Assembly: GCA_964350145.1 (NCBI GenBank)
Contig: CAYGJL010000012.1
Span: forward strand, 8,664-72,663
Direction of reading: 5' to 3'
DNA from: JACDCY01 sp964350145
GTDB taxonomy: Bacteria > Gemmatimonadota > Gemmatimonadetes > Gemmatimonadales > Gemmatimonadaceae
Length of the DNA stretch: 64,000 bases
The notes below the pieces were generated by a model that made no database searches, had not been told where the DNA came from, and saw nothing but the letters and a program-made list of their open reading frames with translations. Made by a program: the position numbers and the translations under genes. The stretch's first letter is position 1. Each line of letters begins with the position of its first letter. Shown one piece after another: positions 32,570-40,885 of the stretch.

Positions 32570-33207
32570 GCCTCCCGACGCTGCTGCTCGCGGAGGACCA
32601 CGAGCTGGTCGGGCAGGGGCTCAAGGCGATGCTGAGCGCGGACTATGAGGTTCTCGACCTCGTGCAGGACGGAGCCGACGTCGTCGCCGCGGTGAAGCGG
32701 CGCAAGCCCGACGTCCTGCTGCTGGACCTGTCCCTGCCGCACCGCAACGGGATCGATATCCTGGCCGAGTTGCTCAAGGAGAATCCCGAGCTGCGTGTTC
32801 TCGTGCTGACCATGCACGTGGATCCCTACCTCGCGAGCATGGCCATGTCCCTCGGCGCCCGGGGGTTCGTCCCGAAGAATGCCGGACTCGACGAGCTGCG
32901 CGCGGCGATCGAGGTGATTCGTGCGGGCGAAAAGTACCGCTCGCCGAAGATTCCCGAGAAGGGAAAGCACGGCAAGGTGGCTGGCCCGACGGGGTTCAGC
33001 CAGCTCACGGCCCGCCAGCAGAGCATCGTCCGCATGCTCGGGAAAGGGATGAGCTCCGAGGAGATCTCGGCGGAGCTCGGCGTGACCGTGCACACCGTGG
33101 CGTTTCATCGCAAGACCATCCGCCGCGCGCTTGGCGTGAAATCGGACGGTGAGATGCACCGGTACGCGATCCTGGTCGCGATGGCGGAAGAGACCGCGCG
33201 CACGTAG
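32566..33207 (+). CDS. NarL/FixJ-family response regulator
   Basis: 213 aa. Receiver with acidic pair ED at 10-11, phospho-acceptor Asp54 in LLLDLSLP, Thr in VLTMHV and Lys in VPKNAG. Then a short linker and a LuxR-type helix-turn-helix (LTARQQSIVRMLGKGMSSEE, VTVHTVAFHRKTIRRALGV). Members bind paired heptamers in a 7-2-7 inverted layout; palindromes with such spacing occur at 25392 and 30777. GTG start overlapping the kinase stop. Confidence 0.94.
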   Translation: MSLPTLLLAEDHELVGQGLKAMLSADYEVLDLVQDGADVVAAVKRRKPDVLLLDLSLPHRNGIDILAELLKENPELRVLVLTMHVDPYLASMAMSLGARGFVPKNAGLDELRAAIEVIRAGEKYRSPKIPEKGKHGKVAGPTGFSQLTARQQSIVRMLGKGMSSEEISAELGVTVHTVAFHRKTIRRALGVKSDGEMHRYAILVAMAEETART

Positions 33208-33312
33208 TAGAGTCGGGCATTGTCAGCCCAATCGCTGACTCGTGACGAGGCCGCATCGGTCACGCTAGATTAGCTCTCTCCAGCCGGTACTCACCGCCCC
33301 CGCCCGAGAGCC

Positions 33313-34485
33313 GTGAACGACTTCTACGCCATAGACAGCAGCCTTTCCGAAGACGAGCGCGCCGTGCGCGACACAGTGCGCCGCTTCGTTGACGACCGCG
33401 TCCTGCCGATCATCGGCGATTGCTACATAGACGGCCGCTTCCCCCTGGAGCTGGTGCCGGAGATGGCCGAGCTCGGCGTGTTCGGCGCGAATCTCCCAGA
33501 GGAATACGGCTGCGCGGGACTCAACAACGTCGCGTACGGCCTCATCATGCAGGAGCTCGAGCGCGGCGACTCCGGCGTGCGCTCGTTCGCGTCGGTGCAG
33601 GGCGCGCTCGTCATGTATCCGGTCTTCGCCTTCGGCAGCGAGGAGCAGAAGCGGCACTACCTACCGAAGATGGCGCAGGGCGAGATCATCGGGTGCTTCG
33701 GTCTCACCGAGCCCGACTTCGGCTCGAATCCCGCGGGCATGATCACCCGCGCGAAGGAGCAGAAGGACGGCACGTGGGTTTTGAACGGCTCCAAGATGTG
33801 GATCACCAATGGCTCGACGGCGCACGTCGCCATCGTGTGGGCCAAGACGGGCGCGACCGACGACGACAAGTCCATCCGCGGATTTATCGTCCCGCGCGAC
33901 ACGCCGGGATTCTCGTCGAAGGACCAGAAGGGGAAACTCTCGCTGCGCGCGTCGGACACGAGCGAGCTGGTGTTCTCGGACGTGCAGCTCCCCGCCGACG
34001 CGATCCTGCCCAAGTCCGGCGGACTCAAGAGCCCGCTCATGTGCCTTACCCAGGCGCGGTACGGCATCTCCTGGGGCGCGCTCGGCGCCGCGATGGCGTG
34101 CTTCGAGGAGGCCGTGAGCTACGCTGGCAACCGCGTGATGTTCGGCAAGCCGATCGCGGCGTTCCAGATACAGCAGGCCCGGCTCGCGGAGATGCTGACC
34201 GAGATCGTGAAGGGGCAGTTGCTCGCGCTCCACCTCGGCCGCCTCAAGGACGCCGGCACGTTCACGCCGCAGCAGGTCTCGCTCGCGAAGCGCAACAACG
34301 TCAGCATGGCGACGGACATCGCGCGCGAGGCGCGGCGGCTGCTCGGCGCCAACGGGATCCTGGCAGAGTACGCGTCCATGCGGCACATGGCGAATCTGGA
34401 GAGCGTGTACACGTACGAGGGCACGCACGACATTCACACGCTGGTGCTGGGCCAGGCGGTGACGGGGATCAGCGCCTTCGAGTAG
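33313..34485 (+). CDS. gcdH: Acyl-CoA dehydrogenase, glutaryl-CoA dehydrogenase type
   Basis: 390 aa from GTG. Glutaryl-CoA dehydrogenase features: RSFASVQGALVMYPVFAFG, GCFGLTEPDFGSNPAGM, LNGSKMWITNGSTAHVAIVW, and catalytic Glu369 in YEGTHDIHTLVLG. The enzyme oxidises and decarboxylates glutaryl-CoA to crotonyl-CoA in lysine, tryptophan and aromatic breakdown, passing electrons to ETF. ETF and ETF:quinone oxidoreductase are encoded at 39147-42552. A clear terminator follows at 34574. Confidence 0.88.
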   Translation: MNDFYAIDSSLSEDERAVRDTVRRFVDDRVLPIIGDCYIDGRFPLELVPEMAELGVFGANLPEEYGCAGLNNVAYGLIMQELERGDSGVRSFASVQGALVMYPVFAFGSEEQKRHYLPKMAQGEIIGCFGLTEPDFGSNPAGMITRAKEQKDGTWVLNGSKMWITNGSTAHVAIVWAKTGATDDDKSIRGFIVPRDTPGFSSKDQKGKLSLRASDTSELVFSDVQLPADAILPKSGGLKSPLMCLTQARYGISWGALGAAMACFEEAVSYAGNRVMFGKPIAAFQIQQARLAEMLTEIVKGQLLALHLGRLKDAGTFTPQQVSLAKRNNVSMATDIAREARRLLGANGILAEYASMRHMANLESVYTYEGTHDIHTLVLGQAVTGISAFE

Positions 34486-34573
34486 CGGGCTCGCGCCGGG
34501 CGTGTGACGTGTCGCTGACGCCGCCTCCTACGTTTTTCCGGAGCGGACAGGAGCGGGGCAATCAAAGCAATAA

Positions 34574-34600
34574 GGGCCCGGGCAACCGGGCCCTTTGTTG
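34574..34600 (+). terminator. Rho-independent terminator after gcdH
   Basis: 8-bp stem GGGCCCGG / CCGGGCCC closed by a GCAA tetraloop, followed by TTTGTTG. Confidence 0.88.
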
Positions 34601-34614
34601 CGCCGGACGGTCCA

Positions 34615-34654
34615 TTGACATACGCCATACGGCAGTATATTGTCTGCCATATGG
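34615..34654 (+). promoter_or_regulatory. Promoter and inverted-repeat operator of the Xre/RES pair
   Basis: TTGACA (34615-34620), 17-nt spacer, TATTGT (34638-34643). An 11-bp inverted repeat, CCATACGGCAG (34625-34635) / CTGCCATATGG (34644-34654), straddles the -10 with one mismatch, ideal for autorepression by the Xre antitoxin. Transcription would begin at or next to the ATG at 34651, suggesting a leaderless mRNA. Confidence 0.65.
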
Positions 34655-35151
34655 CCAAACCTTCCAGAAGGCTCACTGCAATGGATTCAAATGCCGATAT
34701 CGCGGTGATTCGGGATCGGATCAGCTCTGGACATCGCCAGGGCCACCATTACATGGCGCTGCTGGGTCTCCGGACCTATGACCCCGTCAAGATCTATGAG
34801 CGCGTGAGAGACGGGTTCTCGTACTCGGCTTTCGAGCATTTCCAGCGCAATGCGTCGCTTTCTGCCGGCGCGCTGGCCGAGCTGACCCAGATTCCTCCGC
34901 GCACGCTGGCGAGACGGCGGGAGCAGGGCCGGCTCGATCCGGGCGAGTCGGATCGTCTCGTGCGATTCGCCAAGGTGTTCGGGCGTGCGCTCGAGTTGTT
35001 TGAAGGCGCGACCGACGCCGCCCGCGCGTGGCTGTCCGTTCCGCAGCGCGCGCTCGGGGGCGTCACGCCCCTCGCGTTCGCTGCCACGGATGTAGGGGCG
35101 AGCGAAGTGTTGAATCTTATCGGCCGGTTGGAGCACGGAATTCCGGCCTGA
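34651..35151 (+). CDS. Xre/MbcA/ParS-type antitoxin
   Basis: 166 aa from the ATG at 34651; an ATG at 34681 is an alternative. Helix-turn-helix in the middle (YSAFEHFQRNASLSAGALAE, PRTLARRREQGRL) and the DUF2384 toxin-binding end (ESDRLVRFAKVFGRALELF, ARAWLSVPQRALGG, NLIGRLEHGIPA). Neutralises the RES toxin encoded 8 nt later and should repress its own promoter. Xre, MbcA and ParS antitoxins share this layout. Confidence 0.9.
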   Translation: MAKPSRRLTAMDSNADIAVIRDRISSGHRQGHHYMALLGLRTYDPVKIYERVRDGFSYSAFEHFQRNASLSAGALAELTQIPPRTLARRREQGRLDPGESDRLVRFAKVFGRALELFEGATDAARAWLSVPQRALGGVTPLAFAATDVGASEVLNLIGRLEHGIPA

Positions 35152-35159
35152 CCGCGTCG

Positions 35160-35627
35160 GTGCCGACGGTCTGGCGTCTGGTCAAGACGAGATATTCGCG
35201 GCAGGCGTTCGACGGCGAGGGGGCACGGCTTCACGGCGGGCGGTGGAGCAGCCCGGGCACGGTCGTGGCGTATGGCTCGGAGAGCGCGGCGCTGGCGGTA
35301 CTCGAGGTGCTGGTGCACGTCCAGGGTGCCGCCACGCTGCGCTCTTTCTCTCTTGCCTCCGCGGAAGTGCCCGACAAACTGGTCGAGGTGCTCGACCCGA
35401 AGCTTCTGCCTGGGAGCTGGAAGCGGTCGCCCCCGCCTGTCGAATGCCAGGCAATCGGTGATGCGTGGGTGCGCGCCGGAAGCTCGGCGGTACTTCGCGT
35501 GCCGAGCGTGATACTCGACGGGTCATTCAACTACCTGTTGAACCCCGCGCACCCGGCGTTCGCCGCGATCGCGCTCCGGCCATCCCGGCCATTCGATTTC
35601 GATCAACGCTTGGCTCGTCAGCCGTAG
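35160..35627 (+). CDS. RES-domain toxin
   Basis: 155 aa from the GTG at 35160 (VPTVWRLVKTRYSRQAFDGE). The name-giving residues are visible: Arg in ARLHGGRWSSPG, Glu in ALAVLEVLVHVQ, Ser in DGSFNYLLNPAHP. RES toxins deplete NAD+ or ADP-ribosylate targets. Cognate antitoxin upstream. A CTG overlapping the antitoxin stop at 35148 is another possible start. No mobile-element genes are adjacent. Confidence 0.9.
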   Translation: MPTVWRLVKTRYSRQAFDGEGARLHGGRWSSPGTVVAYGSESAALAVLEVLVHVQGAATLRSFSLASAEVPDKLVEVLDPKLLPGSWKRSPPPVECQAIGDAWVRAGSSAVLRVPSVILDGSFNYLLNPAHPAFAAIALRPSRPFDFDQRLARQP

Positions 35628-35668
35628 TCTTCGCGGAGCGATCGCGTGCCCCATGCTGGACGGCGAAC

Positions 35669-35704
35669 CGTAATGCAATCGTAATGCGAGCCTAACCAGA
35701 TAAT
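35669..35704 (+). promoter_or_regulatory. Possible PhoB/OmpR-type direct repeat and -10 element
   Basis: CGTAATGC occurs at 35669 and 35680, an 11-bp period as in Pho boxes, followed after 11 nt by GATAAT (35699-35704). This promoter would serve the gene at 35792. Confidence 0.4.
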
Positions 35705-35791
35705 AATGTTGCTGGGGCCTGCTCGTTCGCAGATTGCCGAGAGCGTTCGGATGCAGATGGATACGGGTTCGCTCGCAACAACCGGAGATTT

Positions 35792-37576
35792 ATGAAGCTC
35801 CGCTTCCTCGCTGCTTTGCCTCTCGCAGCGGCGGTGTCTGCAAGCGAGATATCTGGGCAGGCACTCAGGGTCAGCCTCGTTGATTCGGCGACGGCCGCTC
35901 CACTGCGAGGGGCGCTGGTAGCGCTCGTTGACGCTGACGGCCGGGCGGTAGCCGAAGTGTTGACTTCCCGAAACGGCTTCGGAGACCTCTCCGCGCCGGC
36001 GGGGACGTACCGCCTCCGCGTCCGGCGCATCGGGTATCAGCCGTACGTGTCCGGCCCGCTGAGGTTGCCGCGCGCGGATCGTTTCACCGTTTCCATACCC
36101 GCGAACCCGATCATGCTGTCCGCCGTCGTGATCTCGGCGCGGTCGCAGTGCGGGCCGATCACATCGGACGCCGGCGGGCTGGGGACCGTTTGGGACGAAG
36201 TGGCGAAGGCACTCCAGGCCTCGCGGCTCACGATGGACGACCTTCAGGGCGTTGGAGGCGGCTGGACTTACCGTAAGACGACCGGACGCGCCGGCGAGAT
36301 CGAAGCGACCGACACGAGTTATTTCACGATCAGGAATCAACGTCCCTTTGGTGCTATAAATCCTGCTCAGCTCGCGAGAGTCGGCTACGTCGAGGGTGAC
36401 GAGGCCTCGGGCTGGAGCTACTACGGGCCCGATGAATCCGTGCTGCTCTCGCCCGAGTTCGCGGCCTCGCATTGCTTCCGGCTCGAGCGCGACAGGAACG
36501 AGCCCGATCTCATCGGCATTTCCTTCAGGCCGATTCCATCGCGGCGTGTGCCGGACATCGCCGGTGTTGCGTGGGTCGATCAACGAAGCAGCGAGCTACG
36601 ACGGATAACCTTTCGCTACGTCAACGCGGGCCTGATCTCGCGATTCGGCGGCGGCGGCGAGACGCGCTTTCAACGACTCGCGTCGGGCGCGTGGCTGGTG
36701 AGCGCGTGGCAGCTGCGTGCGCCCATCACGGAGAGAACGGGTCAGGTAGCGCGCTCGGTCGGTTTTCAGGAGAACGGCGGCGGTATCCTTTCCCGGGAAG
36801 CGTTCCAGGCACTGCGTGCGTCGGAGCGCACCGCCGCCGTAGCGGCGCTGGCGCCATCTGCCAGCATCGAAGGCGTGTTACTGGCCGAAGCCAAACCGCT
36901 GGCCGGAGCGGAGGTGACGTTGACCGCGACGGGCCACTCCGTGCGGTCCGATTCCGCGGGCCGTTTTCGCTTCCCCGCGGTCCCGCCCGGCTTCGTGCAC
37001 GTGCGCGCCCGCGCGCTGGGGTACGCGTTCGCTGACACGGTTCTCTCAGTGGTGAAGGACCGGAGGCACTCGATCGCGCTCACGCTGATCCCGGTGGTCC
37101 CGACGCTGGAGACCGTCGTAGTCGAAGCGGCGCTGCCGTTCGGAAAGCCCGCGCGCTACGCGGGCACCTCGAAGTTCGATGAATTCTACGAGCGCCGCGC
37201 GCGCGGCCGGGGAACGTATTTTACTCTCGAAGACGTGCGCCGAGCCGAGCGAAGCAGAGTGATCGACATGCTTGGCGCGGTACCTGGAATCACGGTGTTC
37301 TCACCCGGCGGAGTGCCGACGATCCGGGTCGCGCGCTGCGGAGCGAACGCCAGGTCGGGCCAGGACGACGCGCGATGGCTGGCGGTGTACATCAACGGCC
37401 AGCGGGTAGGCAACGGCCTCGACATTCTGGCCGGGCTGCATCCCAGCGGAATCGAAGCAATGGAAGTGTACCGCGGCACGTCGCAGCTTCCGATCGAAGC
37501 CATGGGCGACGCGTGCGCGGCGATATTCGTCTGGACTCGCTACACCCCGGATGATGTAACCGACGAGCTCAATTGA
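35792..37576 (+). CDS. Large CarboxypepD_reg/orphan-plug protein with extra central domain
   Basis: 594 aa; CGGAG six bases before the ATG. Signal peptide (KLRFLAALPLAAAVSASEIS). Residues 25-110: regulatory-like sandwich (SATAAPLRGALVALVD, RIGYQPYVSGPL). Residues 150-345: a central domain (GWTYRKTTGRAGEIEATDTS, WVDQRSSELRRITFRYVN) seen in secreted proteins of this type but not nameable. Residues 360-440: another regulatory-like domain. Residues 440-585: plug homologous to the C family (ARYAGTSKFDEFYERRARGR, VYINGQRVGNGLDI, MEVYRGTSQLPIEAMGDACA). No barrel. Overlaps the convergent hydrolase by 8 nt. Confidence 0.75.
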   Translation: MKLRFLAALPLAAAVSASEISGQALRVSLVDSATAAPLRGALVALVDADGRAVAEVLTSRNGFGDLSAPAGTYRLRVRRIGYQPYVSGPLRLPRADRFTVSIPANPIMLSAVVISARSQCGPITSDAGGLGTVWDEVAKALQASRLTMDDLQGVGGGWTYRKTTGRAGEIEATDTSYFTIRNQRPFGAINPAQLARVGYVEGDEASGWSYYGPDESVLLSPEFAASHCFRLERDRNEPDLIGISFRPIPSRRVPDIAGVAWVDQRSSELRRITFRYVNAGLISRFGGGGETRFQRLASGAWLVSAWQLRAPITERTGQVARSVGFQENGGGILSREAFQALRASERTAAVAALAPSASIEGVLLAEAKPLAGAEVTLTATGHSVRSDSAGRFRFPAVPPGFVHVRARALGYAFADTVLSVVKDRRHSIALTLIPVVPTLETVVVEAALPFGKPARYAGTSKFDEFYERRARGRGTYFTLEDVRRAERSRVIDMLGAVPGITVFSPGGVPTIRVARCGANARSGQDDARWLAVYINGQRVGNGLDILAGLHPSGIEAMEVYRGTSQLPIEAMGDACAAIFVWTRYTPDDVTDELN

Positions 37577-38819
37577 TCGCGGCCAGCACGCGCCCGACGA
37601 ACGCGTCGAGCGCGCCGTTGTCTATCCACCGGGCGACGACTACCAGATCGTTTTCCGGGTCCACGTAGATCAGGTTGGTGCCGTTCCCAAGGTGCATGAA
37701 CGCCGACACAGGCGCGCTTGGCAGCCGCTTGCGATCGGTGTTCAGGAACCAGTTCATGAAGCCGTAGTCGGCCTGCGCGGGTGTCGGCGTGAGCGCCATT
37801 CGCACCCAGCGCTCCGACAGGATCTGTCGTCCCGCCCACACTCCGCGGCGCAGCGTCAACAGGCCGAAACGCGCCTGGTCGTATGCGCTGATGAACATCC
37901 CGCCGCCCCAGTGCCCGCCGCCGGACACGGACTGCACCGGCGCGCCGTCGAGCACAATCCACGAATTGTCGTAGCCGTACCAGCGCCAGGTGCGCGACGC
38001 GCCGATCGGATCCATCACGTATTCCGCGAGGACCTGCGGCAGCGGCCTCCGCCAGACGTTGAGCGCGGCCAGCGCGAGCGCGTTCACCCGAACGTCGTTG
38101 TATTCGTACGAGCTGCCGGGCGCCCTGCGCTCCCGCGTGAGCCAGGCCGACCGATCGGCGTCCGGCCGATCCGCCCAGTCGGGCTTGGCCCACAGCGTCC
38201 CCTCCCAATCGCTCGTCTGCCGGAGGAGATCGTTCCAGGTGATCCGGCGATTGTGCGGAGTGTCGAAGGGGCGGATGATTCCGGGATCGCCGCCCGTGAC
38301 GTCGGCGGATGATCGCGGCGCGTGCGACAGCGCCACGACCGGCGCCATGTCCAGATGCACGGGCCGGCCGAAGTCAGGGATCAGTCCGCGGTCGAATGCG
38401 ACTCCCACCACCGACGACAGGAAGCTCTTCGTGACGCTGAACGTCATGTCCACCCGGGTCGGGTCGCCCCACTCCGCCACGATGTACCCGCGGCGGATAA
38501 TCAGCCCGGTGGGATCGCCGCGCTCCTTGAACGGCCCGACGGCATCGCCGAACGGCTCGCGCCCGAACGACTGCGCGTGCGCGAGCAGGAGATCGCGCGG
38601 CGCCCTGGATTCGCTGGCGACGGCGAATGCGACCGCGGCCGCCACGCGGGCCGAGTCCATCCCGACCTGGCCGGCGCTTCTGCGCTCCCACGCTCCGTCG
38701 GAGCCCGGATAGTAGGCGGCATCGCGGGACCGTTGCCCCTGTGCATGCAACTCGGGCGCCGCCAACAGCGCGGGGACGCTGGTGATGGCAAAAAGAAGAG
38801 CTACGCTACTTCTGCGCAC
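37569..38819 (-). CDS. Secreted class C beta-lactamase-related serine hydrolase
   Basis: 416 aa with signal peptide (SSVALLFAITSVPALLA). Catalytic Ser128-x-x-Lys131 in FSVTKSFLSSV, the YxN motif in SSYEYNDVRVN, and a late GGHWGGGMFIS/HLGNGTN region in place of KTG. The family includes esterases, D-aminopeptidases and DD-peptidases; true beta-lactamase action is not implied. Long insert around residues 165-200 relative to short members. Divergent from etfB with a 327-nt spacer holding a large inverted repeat. Confidence 0.85.
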   Translation of the reverse strand: MRRSSVALLFAITSVPALLAAPELHAQGQRSRDAAYYPGSDGAWERRSAGQVGMDSARVAAAVAFAVASESRAPRDLLLAHAQSFGREPFGDAVGPFKERGDPTGLIIRRGYIVAEWGDPTRVDMTFSVTKSFLSSVVGVAFDRGLIPDFGRPVHLDMAPVVALSHAPRSSADVTGGDPGIIRPFDTPHNRRITWNDLLRQTSDWEGTLWAKPDWADRPDADRSAWLTRERRAPGSSYEYNDVRVNALALAALNVWRRPLPQVLAEYVMDPIGASRTWRWYGYDNSWIVLDGAPVQSVSGGGHWGGGMFISAYDQARFGLLTLRRGVWAGRQILSERWVRMALTPTPAQADYGFMNWFLNTDRKRLPSAPVSAFMHLGNGTNLIYVDPENDLVVVARWIDNGALDAFVGRVLAAIN

Positions 38820-38935
38820 GGCGGCTCCATGAATGGGACCGGGAAAGTGACGGCTCGCTGACGTTGACTCGTAAGATCATTCCGCGTACCCGATTCGGGG
38901 AAGCGGAGCGAGCACTTGCGATTGCGGATGGAGGG

Positions 38936-39051
38936 CTTTGCGGCCTCAGGACTAAGGGCCATTGCGGATCGGCGATTAATTGAGGCGGCCCTGTCCTCAG
39001 TACTCAATCAGTCGCCGATCGTCGATTGTAGTTAGTCCTGAGGCCGCAAAG
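38936..39051. repeat. Nested long inverted repeat upstream of etfB
   Basis: Outer arms CTTTGCGGCCTCAGGACTA (38936-38954) and its exact inverse (39033-39051), 19 bp with no mismatch. Inner arms GATCGGCGATTAATTGAG (from 38968) and CTCAATCAGTCGCCGATC (39003-39020), imperfect. This fills most of the 327-nt spacer 38820-39146; nothing else was seen there. Confidence 0.85.
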
Positions 39052-39146
39052 TCCTGAGTCCTCAGTCCGACGTTGCAGGACCTTACTGCGTTCGGGTGGC
39101 TAGATTTCGCGTTGAAATCCATCCCCTCAGAACGGAGCTTTTCGCG

Positions 39147-39899
39147 GTGAAGATTGCCGTGTGCGTCAAGCGCGTCCCCGACATGGACGCCCGCTTCAGG
39201 ATCTCGGCCGATGGCACCTCGCTGGACGAGGCCGGGCTCAAATTCGACATCAACGAGCCCGACGCGTGGGCGGTCGAGGCCGGTCTCAAGCTCAAGGAGA
39301 AGGCGGGACAGGGCGAAGTCGTGGTACTCTCGCTCGGGCCCCCGTCGGTGCAGGAGACGATCCGCAAGGCGCTGAGCATGGGCGCCGACCGCGGCATCCA
39401 TCTCGCCGCGGACCGCATTCCCTTTGACGGCTTCTCCATCGCGCGCGCCATTGCCGCCGAGCTGAAGGACGGGGGCTACGATCTCATTCTGTTCGGCAAG
39501 ATGTCGCCCGATTCTTCCAACGGGATCGTCGGCGCGATCGTGGCCGAGCTGCTCGATTACGCCTGCGTCACTGCGATCTCGCAGCTGGAGATCGTCGACG
39601 GAAAGGGCACGGCCAAGCGCGAGCTCGAAGGCGCGCAGGAATTCGTCGAGTTCCCGCTGCCCGCCGTGCTCACCGTGGACGAAGGGTTGAACACCGCGCG
39701 CTATCCCTCGCTCAAAGGGATCATGGCCGCCAAGAAAAAGCCGCTCGAGAGCAAGCCGGCGCAGCTCGGCGAGCCGATGGTGACCATAAAATCACTGGAG
39801 ATGCCGCCCGACCGGCCGCCGGGAAAGATCGTGGGCGAAGGCGCGGCGGCCGTGCCCGAGCTGGTGCGTCTCCTCCAGAACGAAGCGAAGGTGCTCTGA
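39147..39899 (+). CDS. etfB: Electron transfer flavoprotein, beta subunit
   Basis: 250 aa from the GTG at 39147, with GGAG eight bases before (KIAVCVKRVPDMDARFRISA). ETF-beta signature in VEFPLPAVLTVDEGLN, and AMP-site segment GKMSPDSSNGIVGAIVAELL. With EtfA it carries electrons from acyl-CoA dehydrogenases, such as the one at 33313, to the membrane quinone pool. Overlaps etfA by one base (TGATG). Confidence 0.96.
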   Translation: MKIAVCVKRVPDMDARFRISADGTSLDEAGLKFDINEPDAWAVEAGLKLKEKAGQGEVVVLSLGPPSVQETIRKALSMGADRGIHLAADRIPFDGFSIARAIAAELKDGGYDLILFGKMSPDSSNGIVGAIVAELLDYACVTAISQLEIVDGKGTAKRELEGAQEFVEFPLPAVLTVDEGLNTARYPSLKGIMAAKKKPLESKPAQLGEPMVTIKSLEMPPDRPPGKIVGEGAAAVPELVRLLQNEAKVL

Positions 39900-40885
39900 T
39901 GGCGAACATTCTTGCATTCGCGGAGCAGCGCTCCGGAGAGCTGCGCAAGGTCGCGCTCGAGAACGTCACCGCCGCACGCGCGCTGGCCGACGCCACCGGC
40001 GGAGAAGTGCACGCCCTGCTCGTGGGCGCTCCGGGGATCGCGCAGAAAGCGGAGCAGCTCGGCAAGCACGGCGCCGACGTCGTGCTCGTGTGCGAGCACG
40101 AAGCTCTCGGCGATTACAACGCCGAGGCAGTCGCGGCGCTCGCCGCTGACAGGATCAGGTCGGGCGGATACAGAGTCGCCGTGTTCTCCACTTCCGCGCA
40201 GGGACGCGATCTTCTGCCGCGCGTTGCGGCGAAGCTCGGAGTGGGGATCGTGACCGACGTGACCGACGCGCGCATCGAAGGCGACGCGGTGATCGTCAAG
40301 CATCCGATCAACATCGGCAAGGTCATCGCGACCGCGTCCATCGCCAGCACGCCGGCGGTGATCGGGTTGCGACCGGGCAACACGACGCTCGTCGAGAATC
40401 CAAAGGCGGCGAAGGTGGAGCAGGTGCAGCCGGTGGGCGAGCCGTCCGCCGCGCGCGTGAAGGTGAAGGAGATGAAGAAGGGCGCGTCCGCCAAGCTCGA
40501 CATCGGCGATGCGCCGGTGGTGATCGCGGGCGGGCGCGGACTCAAGTCAGCCGAAGGGTTCAAGCTGGCCGAGGATCTGGCGGACGCGTTCGGCAACGCC
40601 GCGGTCGGCGCGACGCGCGCGGTGTGCGACGACGGCTGGCGGCCGCACTCCGAGCAGATCGGGCAGACGGGGCGCGTCGTGAGCCCCGATCTCTACATCG
40701 CGGTCGGAATCTCCGGCGCGATCCAGCACCTCGCCGGGATGCGGACGTCGCGCACGATCGTCGCGATCAACAAGGACAAGGAAGCGCCGATCTTCAAGAT
40801 CGCGGACTATGGCATCGTCGGCGACGCGGCCGAGGTGCTGCCGGCGCTGACCGCCGCGGTCCGCGAAGCGCGGAAGTCGCACTGA
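39899..40885 (+). CDS. etfA: Electron transfer flavoprotein, alpha subunit
   Basis: 328 aa. FAD-binding C-terminal domain intact: VVIAGGRGLKSAEGFKLAED, GATRAVCDDGWRPHSEQIGQ, and GISGAIQHLAGMRTSRTIVA with the classic AINKDKEAPIF. The N-terminal domain is the ETF alpha/beta fold. Coupled to etfB and to the ETF:quinone oxidoreductase by TGATG overlaps on both sides, giving an equimolar three-gene operon. Confidence 0.96.
   Translation: MANILAFAEQRSGELRKVALENVTAARALADATGGEVHALLVGAPGIAQKAEQLGKHGADVVLVCEHEALGDYNAEAVAALAADRIRSGGYRVAVFSTSAQGRDLLPRVAAKLGVGIVTDVTDARIEGDAVIVKHPINIGKVIATASIASTPAVIGLRPGNTTLVENPKAAKVEQVQPVGEPSAARVKVKEMKKGASAKLDIGDAPVVIAGGRGLKSAEGFKLAEDLADAFGNAAVGATRAVCDDGWRPHSEQIGQTGRVVSPDLYIAVGISGAIQHLAGMRTSRTIVAINKDKEAPIFKIADYGIVGDAAEVLPALTAAVREARKSH

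Noticed and set aside
33661..34437. 258-aa minus-strand frame in gcdH
   Set aside because: Antisense shadow with Arg/His-rich composition and no start signal.
34615..35627. Toxin-antitoxin pair as mark of a genomic island
   Set aside because: No integrase, attachment repeat, tRNA or change in base composition around it.
37569..38819. Antibiotic-resistance beta-lactamase
   Set aside because: Only the general serine-hydrolase motifs are present; there is no typical class C KTG motif, and such hydrolases are common and mostly not resistance enzymes.
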